Origin: Acanthosoma haemorrhoidale
Taxonomy: Eukaryota > Arthropoda > Insecta > Hemiptera > Acanthosomatidae
DNA length: 64,000 nucleotides
Assembly: GCA_930367205.1 (NCBI GenBank)
Contig: OV884013.1
Location: 89,653,333-89,717,332 of the forward strand
Direction of reading: 5' to 3'
Every line of letters starts with the position of its first letter. The stretch's first letter is position 1. Below, one piece after another: positions 12,323 through 24,499 of the stretch. The notes below the pieces were generated by a model that did not search any database, was not told where the DNA came from, and saw only the letters and a list, made by a program, of their open reading frames with translations. Made by a program: the position numbers and the translations under genes.

Positions 12323-13282
12323 CAATGTAATTACTTAGTAATTCATAAATAGATATTTTCACATTCATAGCAGGTAGGGTATAAGACATCGAGATCCTGA
12401 TAAATTACATGTATTGAACTACTTGACTTTCTGATTTATTCCAAAGTGGCTGGTGCTTACAAAAATAGTATAATAATTGAAATTGGGGGTTCACTAGTCA
12501 CAATGAAGCAAGGGGTTCTTGTTTTGATGAAAAATATACCAAATAAAAACAAATTTTCATTGGTTAATGAATTAGATCAGTGCTACATCTATCATCAGTA
12601 TTCACTCGTATACTATACTTAAACTAAAACCGGCGTACGTAAATTATTTTTATTTAAAACACAAATTAACAACTGAAATGGCTCAAGAAAAAAGTCCCAG
12701 GAACGCTGGATAAAATTTCCGAGTTGAGTAAACGCCAGTTCACGTTGACGCTATTAAACTTCTTCACGAGTGGCAGTAAAACAGAAATAACGGTCATAAA
12801 AATAGTGACCTAAAGTGAGGCAATAAACTGGAATCCAGCGATTCGTTGTGGAGCGTTATTCAAATGAAGCTGGAACATAAAGTGCGTTTATGACGGAAGT
12901 GGATTGGATTTTGTCATTGGACCAATGTGCACATTCGGTCGTAAATGCAACATCGTGTGCCTGCTCGTTTCCTCAAACGATTACCTTCATGTGGCGACGA
13001 AAAAGAGGTGCTTCAGGTTAGTAATAAATCATTTAAATGTAATACAGATACTTCACTATGGCAATGGAAGAACGCTCTTGATCTCTTGTGGGTAGTGGAT
13101 GGGGTCCGTTGCTTGGCATGCTGAAGTAAATGGGGTTAAAGTTTTTATGTCGTTATTACTCCGCCCTTTTATGTATTTTAGGCATATGAACAAATTTTCA
13201 ACAGTGGGTGGTATGTAACAGCCAGTGCACATGTACTCCGGTGGTGTTCTACACGGAGATACGCTGGCAGACTGGTGAGGCC
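12323..13282. other. Unassigned DNA
   Basis: 12690-13110 is less AT-rich and carries a 63-codon open frame (12904-13095) that I cannot assign. Nothing else recognised. Confidence 0.5.
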
Positions 13283-13560
13283 AGTTAAATAATCTTGTTG
13301 AGGAGAGTCATTTAAAAAACTTTATTATGAATAACAATAAAAACACTGTTATATATACAAATATTAAGAGATCATACAGCGTTAGACATACTCTGTTGAA
13401 TGACTAGGCACAAGTGGGGTGTCTTGGCCCTTAAGCAGGTCAGGAAAAGGTAGGATTTTAGGGGAGGAAATGGTTACTTAAAAAAGCAATGGGACCGTAA
13501 GTCTCAACTGAGGTACGCTTTTCTACTAAAAATTTAAGATATAATGATTATTATATAACT
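13283..13560 (-). repeat. Family D repeat, copy 3 (inverted, with GGCC target duplication)
   Basis: The plus strand begins AGTTAAATAATCTTG and ends TATTATATAACT. It keeps TTTATTATGAATAACAA and TATATATACAAATATTAAG from the other copies but is shorter (278 bp), through internal loss. GGCC lies immediately on both sides (13279-13282 and 13561-13564). A 4-bp target-site duplication directly outside AGTTA...TAACT ends supports these as true element termini and fits LTR-element integration. Confidence 0.6.
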
Positions 13561-14750
13561 GGCCAAATACTTGAAACTTAGCGAAATGTTAGTCCTTCAG
13601 GCTAGGGGAGATATATCTCCTAGGCATATAACTACCGTCACTTTATCATGTGAACTTATACCTTTCTTATTGAGCGTTTCAAAATTGAAAATATTAAAAC
13701 AACTTAAACTTCAAATATTTTCTCGTGGGACAAACAGATAGCTAATAGGCGGAAGAAGATCACATATATCTAAATGATTACTGACAATATGATGATGGAT
13801 TTCTTAGTCGGAGGAAAGCATAGTTCTGCATGAAGACGTAGTGATAATTTAATAGAAAAAATAAATAAACCATATATGTGCCAAAGTATTGTGCAAACTG
13901 ACATTGAGGCAGACCGGTAACAGGAAAAACTTCCCCACTCTTCTGTTGGTAAGATCAGTAGAGCGTGGTTTTCTTCTATTGCCTGTTACATAAAGGACAA
14001 GTTACGAGGCAGATGACACTCACCACTGCCGAGGAAACTGGAAGTGGGTCGGCTAGGTCGCAGTTTCTCCACCTATAAACACAGTGTGATTAAAAAAAAA
14101 ACGATGGATACCTTACGTTGTATTGACTCAGTGGAATAAACTCAGGCTAAACAAAGGAAAACTGTAGGGCTTCATCCATAGATCCGTAGATAAAACAAAA
14201 TTAAAAATACTTTATTCTGGGATATTCTCCGTTAAGAATAACAAAACGAAAAAAATATGCCTATCTGACAAAAAAAGAGAAAATATACGGTATAAAATGA
14301 CACCCACGGTGACCAACCTATTAATAATAAAGGACCTATGTACATTTGACCAACAGTGAAATATTACGTGTCTCCAGCCCAGATCTTAATACCCAGTGCC
14401 AAAAAAACGTGACAGCGGGGGAAAGAACGAGGAACGACGACAGAGGAACATATAAAGAACATTACTATTTGTCGCAGTGGGCTTCGAAAATAAATTTGAT
14501 CTTCTATTCTGTTCTATTCTGATGAAAGTGACTAGCCCACTTCTGAACTTTTAGGCACTCAGGGGTACGAGTGCTCCAACGAATCGTTATGACCATTTAA
14601 TTAGCATTATACACGCGAGCCTTTTCATTTCAGTAGCCTATCAATAAAACATGTTCTTTTTTTTTGGCTCAACGTTCTTACTTGAGTTAACTATGCTCTC
14701 ATTCAAGCTTATTTACAGTTATCTTGGATTCTCTATGCACTGGTCTTTAC
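13561..14750. other. Unassigned AT-rich DNA
   Basis: No gene or repeat recognised. There are short A-runs near 14092 and a weak TTCTATTCTG direct repeat near 14500. Confidence 0.6.
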
Positions 14751-15022
14751 GTCCCCATACACAGAATCCAACTCATCTTTGATTTGCGTAGGCGTATTGC
14801 CTTTCAAAAACAAATAATTAATGACAGCTTGATACTCGATTTTGTCCATTTTCATAAAAACACTCACATCGACTCACTCAAACGACTGTTACACAACTGT
14901 GCGTATAAAATGGCTGAAACTTTGGTGAGTAACTGTCAACAGATGAACAACGAAATTCACTAGCTTTTATTTACGACTGCGGCTATCTTCATGTTGAGGT
15001 CGGAAAATTTTCAGACCAGCCT
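14751..15022 (-). mobile_element. Mariner (irritans-type) 5'-end fragment
   Basis: Nearly identical to the 5' part of the mariner at 61.6-62.8 kb (its 62525-62795). It contains the first few dozen transposase codons on the minus strand, the 5' UTR and the terminal inverted repeat, seen on the plus strand as GAGGTCGGAAAATTTTCAGACC. A start-like ATG and MKMDKIEY-type residues can be read at about 14848-14860 on the minus strand. The remainder of the transposase and the opposite end are missing. The 79-codon plus-strand open frame here (14724-14963) is antisense and meaningless. Confidence 0.8.
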
Positions 15023-17640
15023 CGTATTTAACCACATTTCCCGCCTTCACACATCTGTATAGTGTATATGTATGTACAATCCACTCATACCTTTATAACC
15101 ATTAGGTTTGATTCTCTAATTCCAACATCATTTTACAGGTAAGGCTGGAGGTCGTACAGTGGTTGTAAAAATTATTGAGTCGATCTGGAATTTATAAAGT
15201 ATTTTTCGTGGCTACGACATATGTTCATTCCGTTGTCGTAAAAATACGATAATGGTGTAAAAAAAAAATGAAACGTGAAAAAAACCTGTGCCAAATCTCA
15301 GCTTAGCCGTTATTTACGATTTAAAGTATATTTGTTTTTTTTAAATTGTTAAGGATGCAACATAGATGGCTGTGTGTTATGAAATTCATAGGTATCCTCC
15401 AAAATAATGTTTCGTAATCCAAGACTAGAAGGTAACTGTCCATTGGATAAAATAGTAAACCTCTTTTTTTAACAATCAAAGATCCAATTGTGCTATTTGT
15501 TCAAAACACAAGGTAAGTTTGCTTCAAGGACAGTTCAGAACGTATTAAGTATCCAAAAAGACTAAATAGGCCAGACGAATAGGGCGAAGTTCAGGGAATG
15601 AAGTCCCACATTGGAAAATGGCGGGTTGCTCCAACCCTTCCTCATGAGGACATCTCAATTATAAAAAATTGCCGCTATCCTTGAGATACCAGTGCATGCC
15701 TTCGGGAGGAGGTTGGCTGTGTTGTAAGAGAATTAAAGTCGACCAACACAGCAAGTACGGTAGCTCTTAATCCCATGGGATGGTATTCAACGCAGTATTT
15801 ATTAACCAAAGAAACACTATTACGACACTATTGGACCTAGGGATTGAAGAGTTGTTGGTTTTTTCAAAACCAGAAAACCTATGTTTTCACCCTTGTGACT
15901 TGACTATATAGTCTGGTCTTAGTGAAACCCCAGTTTATAAGGGAATGTAACCATATCCATAAAATCACATTAAATGTAAATAATTAATAAAATTATATTA
16001 AAGCAAGTCTCTTTTTATAGTTTTTGATAAGAAATCAAATTGAAGAACAAAACTATCTGATTAACAATTTTTATAACAAACAACTATATTAACACAAGGT
16101 CATTAACATTATGTTCACAAATTCAACGGAAAAGATGTTTTTGAGAGGCATGGAATTCTGCATGGTTGGTTTCAATTGGTGGCCCTACGATAATAATTGC
16201 AATAATAACAATACGGCTAAAAATAAACGCAACCCCACGAAACATAATGGAAGAAAATTAATAAACTAGTAAGCAACAAAAAATATATATTTTTAACATG
16301 TTGAGTAGGGTATTAAATTAAAGGGTTCGTCGTCTAAATTAACCCTAACGATACTTTAAATTGTGATATACATCACACTTCCTTTAGAGGGATGACATTT
16401 GTCAAGGTGTTTTTTAATTTATCATTTCGGAAAGTAACTCACGTTGCTTTAAACTAATATATTCTATAAATTTTGATTTTCTTTGTTTTGTAAGTTCTTC
16501 ACGTCAGAGTATAAGATGTAATTTTGCTTTGACTGCCTGAGTCTATATTGCTTGAACCGGCAACCTCGTGGCGAAACCTCATCACACCTTAAGCGACTCC
16601 CATCACGACAAACCATCCCGCCTGTTTGCGGCTACACGAAGTGAAAACTCGACGTCGTCAGTGTCTCCTCGATCCTGGAGGCCAGGGGTCACTGGATATC
16701 TTCATCTTCTCCAGGAGAAAGTCGCTACGTGGCCGGATAAAACAATCTGACAAGTAGCAGGAACAGAGACGGCGGACAAAGCCCAACCCGGGAAGGATAG
16801 ATTCCACACAGGAATAATTTGTCTGGATCGAATATAGTTTCCTTTAATGTTGTAGTGGTCTGTGGTAATATTATTCTATATTCAAACTGCTATGGAATTA
16901 TTGAAAATCGTTAACACGATTTCAATGAAAGCGAAAATATAGTTCAAAAATGTAAACAAAAATTTTATATTACTTTTGAGAGCAACGAGTTCTTAATTTC
17001 ATAGTATATTCATGATAGAAAAATAATTATTTTCTCTTTGAAAAATAATAAATTAATTCATAACTATTAATGATGTTTGATGGATTCTAATAAAATAATG
17101 AAACATATTTTCATATCAGGTAATCGAATCGAATCTTAATAACATAAGTGATGCTTATAAGTCAAAAAAGGAACTCGCAAACGGCAGGACAGACAATTAC
17201 ACACACGTAGGGGTGGATGAAGTCCTCCGTTTCTGATTTTGATTACAATTAACGAAACCCTAATCAAAACTACAAGTATAAACTAAACTATTTCTTTTTT
17301 TAATACATTTAAACTAAAATATGGACATACGAAATAAAGAAAAAATATCATGAGTGACAGATCTGAAAATGTGAAATATATATTCGATAATTGTTTATTA
17401 AAAAAAAAAAATACAATCATGTGAATTAATTTTTATTAGATACATACTTTAATGTATGTTTATGTATTACATACCTGAGATGACTAAAAAAAAATCAAAG
17501 CTGCATTTAAACATGTTAATCCAGTTTGGGTAAAATAATCCCAAGGCATAAAACTAAAAAGATATTTTCCCCGAATTTTTATTGATTACTTTAAGTTACG
17601 ATTGGGTTGTAAATACGTAGAATAAGTTAGATTTAGGTAA
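15023..17640. other. Unassigned AT-rich DNA
   Basis: No gene recognised. A slightly GC-richer patch at 16555-16800 has a 60-codon open frame with no recognisable content. The rest is AT-rich. Confidence 0.55.
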
Positions 17641-17667
17641 TGGAGAGGATGCACAAGTTGTAAATAG

Positions 17668-17735
17668 TTTATAAATAATTTGTAAGTATCTTTATAAATA
17701 ATTTGTAATTATCTTTGTAAATTGTCTGTAAGTAG
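17668..17735. repeat. 23-bp tandem repeat, three units
   Basis: Units at 17668-17690, 17691-17713 and 17714-17735 follow TTTATAAATAATTTGTAATTATC; the first two differ at one base and the third is diverged. A TATATAAGG motif follows at about 17736 and AATAAAG at 17762, an LTR-like promoter and polyadenylation pairing. This may be the upstream part of an otherwise unrecognised LTR. Confidence 0.6.
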
Positions 17736-18000
17736 TATATAAGGAGTTTTTTAATTTTCTGAATAAAGACGGTGTAGCGACCGCTAACTACATAAGATAA
17801 ATCACCCTATACTCTATTGTATATATGTTGTAAATTAATTTAAACAAATGCAGATGACATTACCAAACTAGAAGTCATACCAGTGTAAATATTGTAAACA
17901 ATAAAAGACGCAGCTGCGAAAAACTAGTCAGAGGCCCTTGAAGGAAGAGTCAGGTAGTGGCCAGGAGGCTGGGTGGGTCCCAGCCTAGAACAAGCAAGTA

Positions 18001-18570
18001 TCACCGCAACCCTGCGGTTTGATTGGTCAGAATAACACCCCAGATCATTGGTTACTAGGGGCTATAAATAGGGCCTAGTTTGGTCTGGAAATCATTTTAA
18101 CAACGGCTCTCTGTTTCAAACTTTGGTCTTCTCATTTATGAAAACCTCTGGATCTCTCTTCCTAACCTTGCTATGTTTTAGTCCGGTCTCGTCAGACCCC
18201 ACATTTTCCTAGTGGGATTCTCTGCCTTCGTCTCGCTAAAACTAGCACCTCCTTGGAGAGACCTCTCCCCCGCGGACAACGGTGGCCGTGGCCCTACCAA
18301 CTTTACCTAGTAGTGTCTCCTACGGCAATCCAGTCTGCCTCTCTCCGGTTCAAACTCGCCTTTGGGTTCAGGACGGTTTTCCCCTACCCTTAGATACCGA
18401 GTGTGAATTCGTGGTCATTCCAAGACCACATAAACTACCTTGCACCTCTTCTCCTGAACATAGTGCATTGTCGGGGCACATACCTATCAAATATGGAGTC
18501 AGATAGTACGGTATTAAGACCCGTCATGAAGCAGTTGTCCAGGTCATAGCCTAATAAAGACGACCCAACA
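18001..18570 (+). repeat. Family C LTR-like repeat, copy 3
   Basis: This is the best preserved copy. Two ATTGG boxes start at 18022 and 18047 (25 bp apart), with TATAAATA at 18063, 16 bp after the second: the same spacing as the 9.5 kb copy. Then come CTCTTCCTAACCTTGCTATG, GTCAGACCCCACA, CCTAGTGGGATT, CTCGCTAAAACTAGCAC, CCCTTAGATACCGAGTGTGAA, CATAGTGCATTGTCGGGGCA and ATATGGAGTCAGATAG, all shared with copy 1. An AATAAAG at 18552 is followed by the end, CGACCCAACA. Overlapping open frames on both strands (18282-18506 plus, 18435-18659 minus) are repeat sequence. Solo LTR is my preferred reading. Confidence 0.65.
18022..18070 (+). promoter_or_regulatory. LTR promoter: two ATTGG boxes plus TATAAATA
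   Basis: Motif order and spacing (25 bp between boxes, 16 bp from box to TATA) equal those at 9576-9625. Conservation between otherwise diverged copies suggests a real promoter in the ancestral element. Confidence 0.6.
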
Positions 18571-21500
18571 ACGGTTTCAAAGGACAAACTAACCGGTGCG
18601 ACAATTCTAAATGCACTGGAATACGAGCACCACAGGCTATGAACATTTCTTGAGTCCACCTTAGGCCAGGCGAGGAAACCCCGTTTGGATTATCGATCCG
18701 ATATATAGGAAGTTTATTCATGATTAGTGGAATTACTTAGTGCATTTGTTATATTTACGAACGAATTCTAACAAAGATAGCTCCGTATAGTTCTGCTTTG
18801 AGTGTGCACAGGTCTTAATTGTGAAGTGTTGCTACCTTTCCCTACATTGGCACCGTGGTCATATTGAGTCAGAGTAGTCTATCTGTTCGAGTATGTCGTC
18901 CATAAATGATACAATGGATATGAGCTTATAAAGGAATATTTAATAGGATACCGGGCTAAGGTGTGTGTTTCGGCTAAGGCATAATAACGGGACATTGTAA
19001 AACACAGGCCACGCTTACAAACTCCCGATTACAGAATCAGTAAATTGTGCGTGTAAGAGAAACTAATTTTGAATGAGATTGGTAATAAATATAATTCAAA
19101 AATAAATTTAAGAAATCAAGAGTGTGATATTTCATGCTTAGCTAATTTTGATAGTTAGTTAGACACAGTAAAGGTATGCTGATCTTTGGATTTACAAGGA
19201 GCCGTTAGTCAGTGATATATCGGATATATCGAGCATATATCGATATATCCAGCATATATCGGAGGCGTACAAACAGGGCAGAGGTGGGTAGATGTAACCT
19301 GTAATGTAACTGTTATTAGTAACTGTCTGGACAACGTCAGCCGAGGATTTACGCTAGCTGCAGCCTATTTCTCGTTGGCAACGTCAATTTGAAATAGTTT
19401 CAAACCGGCTTACGCACCTTGGCGCCGGGTCCGACTTATAGATCTCGGCGGAAATGATGCTGTCGACTCGTTTGATTTAAGGTAGCTTGGGCGAGTGAAC
19501 GGCCGGGATAATTGAGAATGACCGCATAGTCCAACAAACACGTAGGGAATGGATAAACTAGTTTTACTTCTTATCTAACGTTATCTCTTAATTGTGACAG
19601 GCCGCAGATTTTTCTAGGAAAAACGTTGCCTGTACGTTACTACTAAACTACGTTAGAGGCAGATACCTGACGGATGGGTGAGGGGTGGATTACCAATAAC
19701 ATATATATTTTTTAATTTTATATTGTATAACACTTATTTTATTATCTAAATGATGATTCATTTATGTATTTATTTACACTACTAGAATGCTAATAAACAC
19801 TTCTTTTCATTCAATCGATTTTTTTGAGTCTGATTTCTTAATAATTTTATTAGTCTGGATTGAATTTATTCATCTATCAGTTAATATATTATAATAAAAT
19901 GAAATTTGTATTAATAAAATCACTATTTAATTTTTTTTAGCCTTGATCCTTTTCCTATCGTCCACATATCGAAACTCTATTCGACAATACGAAACAAATT
20001 ATTACTTCACTGACTATAACGCAGTTATCTACAATACTGCAACCGTAGCCTGACTCTCTGAACTTCCCAATATCCACGAAAGTCCCCAGGCCTGCGGATC
20101 TACTCAAAAAAATCGGTAGATTTTACTCATTACAGAAACGGACCTAAACCGCTGGCGGTTTTGAAAAATGAAAAAGCTAATCTGACGGTCACGACCTGTG
20201 CGTTAGTGGGCAATAATAACATGCCAAGAGTCCGCGGATCAGATCTGCTGAAAAATCTGCGAAATTGGCCCGTGGAACTGGCCTGTCAGAAATCAGTGTG
20301 TGGCTAGCTATTGCAGTAAGTGTTGTCTCTTGGCCGTGAAATTATGAGAAAGTGTGGACAATAACGCATAACACACTATGCTCCTTTGAAATATATTATT
20401 TAACTGCAAATGGTTAGTTGCTTATAATGGGTACTATATAATTCTAGTTTCAACTTCTGTTCTTGATGAAAGTTGCATCGTTCAACACCATTTCAAATTC
20501 AATGATTGCATCCTTTGAAATATTAATTTAAAATTTAATAAAACTACTTCATTATCCAACTAGAAAAAATTAAACATTTCATAGGAGAGACAATATGTTA
20601 TTTCCATGGTCGGGAAAAGCTGTTCAGAAGGGTGCGAGTGGGCAGTATGTAGGCAGGAGGTGAAGAACGAGTGTAGGAAGGACTACATACAAATGCATTA
20701 TATCAACGGTATTGCAACAAAGTGCACCGCACTAATCTACCAGTAATGTAGAGTCTAAGATTGCCATAGATTTCATTCCAGTTTTATCGGTGCTTCTAAT
20801 AGCAGACCACTACACCACGACATCCATGAGCAATATAAACGATGACAATGCAGTTAGCGAATACTATGAGCAATTGTTTTCTACCCATAAAATATTTTAG
20901 AAGGAATATAGTTTATGCTGAATCTGCTGTTTACTATTTTTTATCAGTGGAAATGAGCTGTGTCGTATCCTTTTTATTTTTCCCTTATCCTATTTTTATT
21001 ATTTTGATAGATATGGGAAAAAACAACTTTTTATTAAATTTTTATTGATTTAATTCCTTCTGGAAAGAGTAATAAATGCACTTTAGAAACAGTGTATTAC
21101 CACGCCATTGGTGTATGTGAACTTCCAGCTCGGAGGATACAAATTAAATTCATCATAAAGATCCTTGCGGTTGGTTGTCGAAAGGAACGACTTCTTCTAG
21201 ATAAGTTATTTACTATCTAACACAAAAATAGAAGAGCAATAATTCTACAAATTTTTGTGTAAAAGAAATATTACTAGTCTAAAGAGTAACATTAAAAAAA
21301 TACACCTGTGTTGATATTTATATTCCGTGAAAATTAGTTTTTAAAAAAAAGCTTGGAGTCTCTCTCAAAATATCTTTTTACTATGCGTTTATTCCGGAAA
21401 AAAACCAGCAAACAATTAATTTTACAAACATAATAAATATATATAAATATAATATGAAATAATAAGATTGGCAACAATTCAAAGAATAAAAGAAATTAAA

Positions 21501-21796
21501 ATTTTGAAATGGCAAATCAGTATTACATTAAAAAGTGATTGTGTTAATACTAAAACCATTTCCAAACATATTGTATATGAAAATCATATTTAAATTATTT
21601 AGAATGAAAAAAAATTTTTGTATACTTGCTATGATCGCACAAGTGGTGTAGATAACGAAAATCTATATAAATACACTGGATTTAGAGCCATTTGGACCTC
21701 CTACATCGAGGTTCTAAAGATAAGGCACGACTTGTGACACGAAGAAGTATGTATTATACATGTGGGAGATTTTGAAAATTGTATACAGTGAAACTG
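18571..21796. other. Unassigned DNA with a GATATATCG-rich patch
   Basis: At 19213-19262 short near-palindromic units related to GATATATCG and CAGCATATATCG repeat several times. 19265-19690 is moderately GC-richer without any recognised gene. The remainder is AT-rich and featureless. Confidence 0.55.
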
Positions 21797-22790
21797 TTTT
21801 TGTTTTTTTTATATTCCTTTATTGTGCTATAATTACAACCTGCCTTTTATAAGGCAATAATAATTAAGACAAATGCTCTCATTCATACCATATTAACAGT
21901 TCATCATTCACTCGCGCATTCATACAATACTTACAGACAGCCCAGAGACCTCCTAAATCCACATGCGAAGAGAAAGCGGAGTCTTGGGAAGTCACCGGAT
22001 ACTAGCCAGTGGAGGCTGACCAAGAGCCACAGACGCTCAGGACATGATTGGCGAAACTGGCCATTGCCAGGACTCCCACTGTCACGCGTTTATAGCAGGT
22101 CACGAGGCCACTGCCGTTTCAGTCTCCGAGGAGGATTATAGGGATGAGTGGCGCAGTGCAATGACTGTGCTACGGGGGGCACTACTATTAGGGTGGTTGG
22201 AAAGGCTAATGTGGAATTTCATAAACTTGGAAGGGATGAGTTCTACAATGTAGGGTATATTAAGGTCGTTATGAAGGGTTTTGCTACTGGCATAATAAGG
22301 GGCATTTACTATTGTTCTCAGGACTTTGGATTGAAAAGATTGGATAAGCTTAATGTTCGACTTTTTTGCTGTCCCCCATAGCTCTATTCCGTATGTCCAG
22401 ATTGGTTTAAGTATAACTTTGTAGATTAGTAGTTTATTTTCTATTGAGAGATGGGATGTCCTTTGAAGTAGTCTGTACAGTTGTCCAAAGCGTCTGTTTA
22501 GTTCTTGTCTTTTTAGTCTCGTATGTGGGTTCCAGGTCAGTCGTTTGTCAAGATGGAAGCCTAAGTACCGTACTGTCTCGGATACAGGGAGAGGAATAGA
22601 ATTAAAATAAACTAGTGGACAAGACTTGCGACAAAGGGTGAAGGTAATGTGGGAGCATTTTGCTTCATTAACTTTGATCCGCCATTGATTGCACCAATAC
22701 TCGATCTCGTCAAGGTGTTTTTGAATGTTATGGGATGCTATGTCGGGGTCTGGGTGGGATGACAAGCATTTGACATACAAGCAGCACATA
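21797..22790 (-). mobile_element. Jockey-clade retrotransposon (family A), 5'-truncated copy
   Basis: Reading on the minus strand, about 650 bp of reverse transcriptase tail is followed by a 320-bp 3' UTR with GGCAGGTTGTAATTATAGCA, the polyadenylation signal AATAAA, and an A-rich tail at 21797-21810. The same 3' terminus recurs at 12.27 and 29.83 kb, and the same coding region at 46.2 and 61.4 kb. Homology stops near 22790, where the YADD/FADD catalytic box would be expected, so the copy is 5'-truncated just inside the palm domain. I could not identify a target-site duplication. Confidence 0.85.
22136..22789 (-). pseudogene. Jockey reverse transcriptase, C-terminal 217 codons
   Basis: The frame is open for 217 codons, the longest in the window. 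Residues SSHPDPDIASHNIQKHLDEI follow what should be the FADDTA box, and later WRIKVNEAKCSHITFTLCR, YLGFHLDKRLTWNPHT, LLIYKVILKPIWTYGIELWG, SKVLRTIVNAPYYAS and TLHNDLNIPYIVEL appear in the order typical of the palm-thumb-C-terminal part of Jockey-clade reverse transcriptases. This part helps position the RNA template in target-primed reverse transcription, but without the catalytic aspartates it cannot act. It ends at TAA (22136-22138). The true protein start is lost: the first methionine is just an internal codon near the truncation point. The sequence is well preserved compared with the other copies, so insertion was probably relatively recent. Confidence 0.85.
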
Positions 22791-24495
22791 TACTACTCCA
22801 TATGCAGTCGCGGTGGTGTTAAAATTCGTGATCGAAATAGCGTCACTTCGGGGTTCAAGCAGTTTTCGAAAGGTTTTGATTAAAAAAAGTAATATGTTCC
22901 ACGTTGGTGAATGATTTAATGTATACACGACATTAGGAACGCCTGACGGAACATTTCAGCCTGACGGAAGGTTTCATAAAATATTAATTTTTCACTATGA
23001 GGAATCGTATCAGGTTACATACACCTAGGGTTATTTAGAAACTTGCATTGTATTCACAGTTTAGTTTGTTGTCACTGACGTCGGCACTATCACGGTAATT
23101 ATCATTTCAGAAAGGTAGCATGAAAAGCGATATGGTCTGCAAGGTCGTCGTGCACACGAGTCAGAGGAAATAGTCTAGATGATTACAAGGAAGTATAATC
23201 TAATCCATAATGTTTGTAAATATTATTGCATAGTTATTTTTAGTGTTCATAGTTCAGAATTTAAAAATTTTCGGGAGGTACAAAAAATGCCATAAATAGG
23301 ACTGATACTTATTTTAATGTTTTTCACAAATAACTGGTGTTTTAAAATATTCAATCTCCTTTCTACAATAAGGAAAATCATATTAAGTGTCTATAAGCCT
23401 AAATTAAGTGATATAACACATATATTATTTATTATTATAATTTCTAAGATATAAAATTTTAGTGAAATATACGTTACTCTATTCTAAATTAAATCCACGG
23501 ATCAGCGATGGCTTTTTTTCCACCAGTAGAAAAGAGAGGATATTCAAAAATAAAACCACGTTTCAGATTACTAATTGAGACACTACTTTATTCAAGCTAT
23601 TTTGGTGAGTGTAATTTGTAATTACAATAAAAATAACTAAATCCCTTGCCAAAGTTAAAAGGGGTGTGTCTAGTTGCCTTTCCTTTCTTATAATTAAAAA
23701 ATGAAATGCTTTGTATCATATTAAGTTGAGTATCAAATTAAAAATCTTGATGTCCTGATCAACGATAACATGTATTATGTGTTGGGGCTTAAGGAGACTA
23801 TTATTTCAAAATGTCATTAAAATCGCTTTGAGAACTGTAACAAACCATTAACTTATAATGAATTACATTTTACTTGAATTTTATTGTTCATTCATATACA
23901 GACCAAGAGGTGTTTTAGTGCCAGAGTATTTGGGGCTGATTTCTTATGAATTTGATGCACTGAATTAGTTCAGTAGATTACTAGTTCAATTGTTTAGAGA
24001 TGCTTGAGAAGAGAGGAGCGAGTTTGAAATAGTCAAAGATATTTGCCGTGATGGCCCTCATATTATCGCATAATACTATATCACCTCACATACATCATAT
24101 TTCCACTCAGATCAGTTCTTCGTATTTTTTAATATCCTCATATTTACCCATAATTTTACGTAAAAGCATTAGTTGTGAGATTGGCAGAGTCTACAGGAGG
24201 CCATTGAGGCAGCATTATAGTTGGAGCTTCAGGATCATCAAAACACTACTTGAGCTGGAGCAAGACAAGTCAAGACAGAAGAATTGCGAAGAACTCAAAA
24301 ACAGTATGTCTTATTTTTTTTTTTTATTCATGTTTGGTTGTCAAGGAGTCTCCTGTATTATAAATTAGAATAAAAGTTTAATTTTTTTTATATACTAGTA
24401 AATTAGCAAAATACTAGAATACATTGATTAATCCAATGAAATGTTAGGAAGGCAGTTCAAAAACGTAGGTAAAAAGTCAGAATTGACTATGGTCA
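22791..24495. other. Unassigned AT-rich DNA
   Basis: Mostly featureless. A 36-bp stretch at 23360-23395 (TTTCTACAATAAGGAAA...) recurs with few changes at 24601-24636 inside the multicopy-ORF remnant, so a second decayed piece of that repeat may lie around 23.3-23.4 kb. Confidence 0.5.
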
Positions 24496-24499
24496 AAGC

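Noticed and set aside
18435..18659. Peptide DRYVPRQCTMF shared with an open frame at 32578-32778
   Set aside because: The shared peptide is the antisense translation of a conserved part of the family C repeat. Conservation is at DNA level and other copies break the frame.
22728..22928. Possible continuation of the Jockey reverse transcriptase upstream of 22790
   Set aside because: The 66-codon frame there does not show the FADD box or preceding motifs; similarity to Jockey stops at about 22770-22790.
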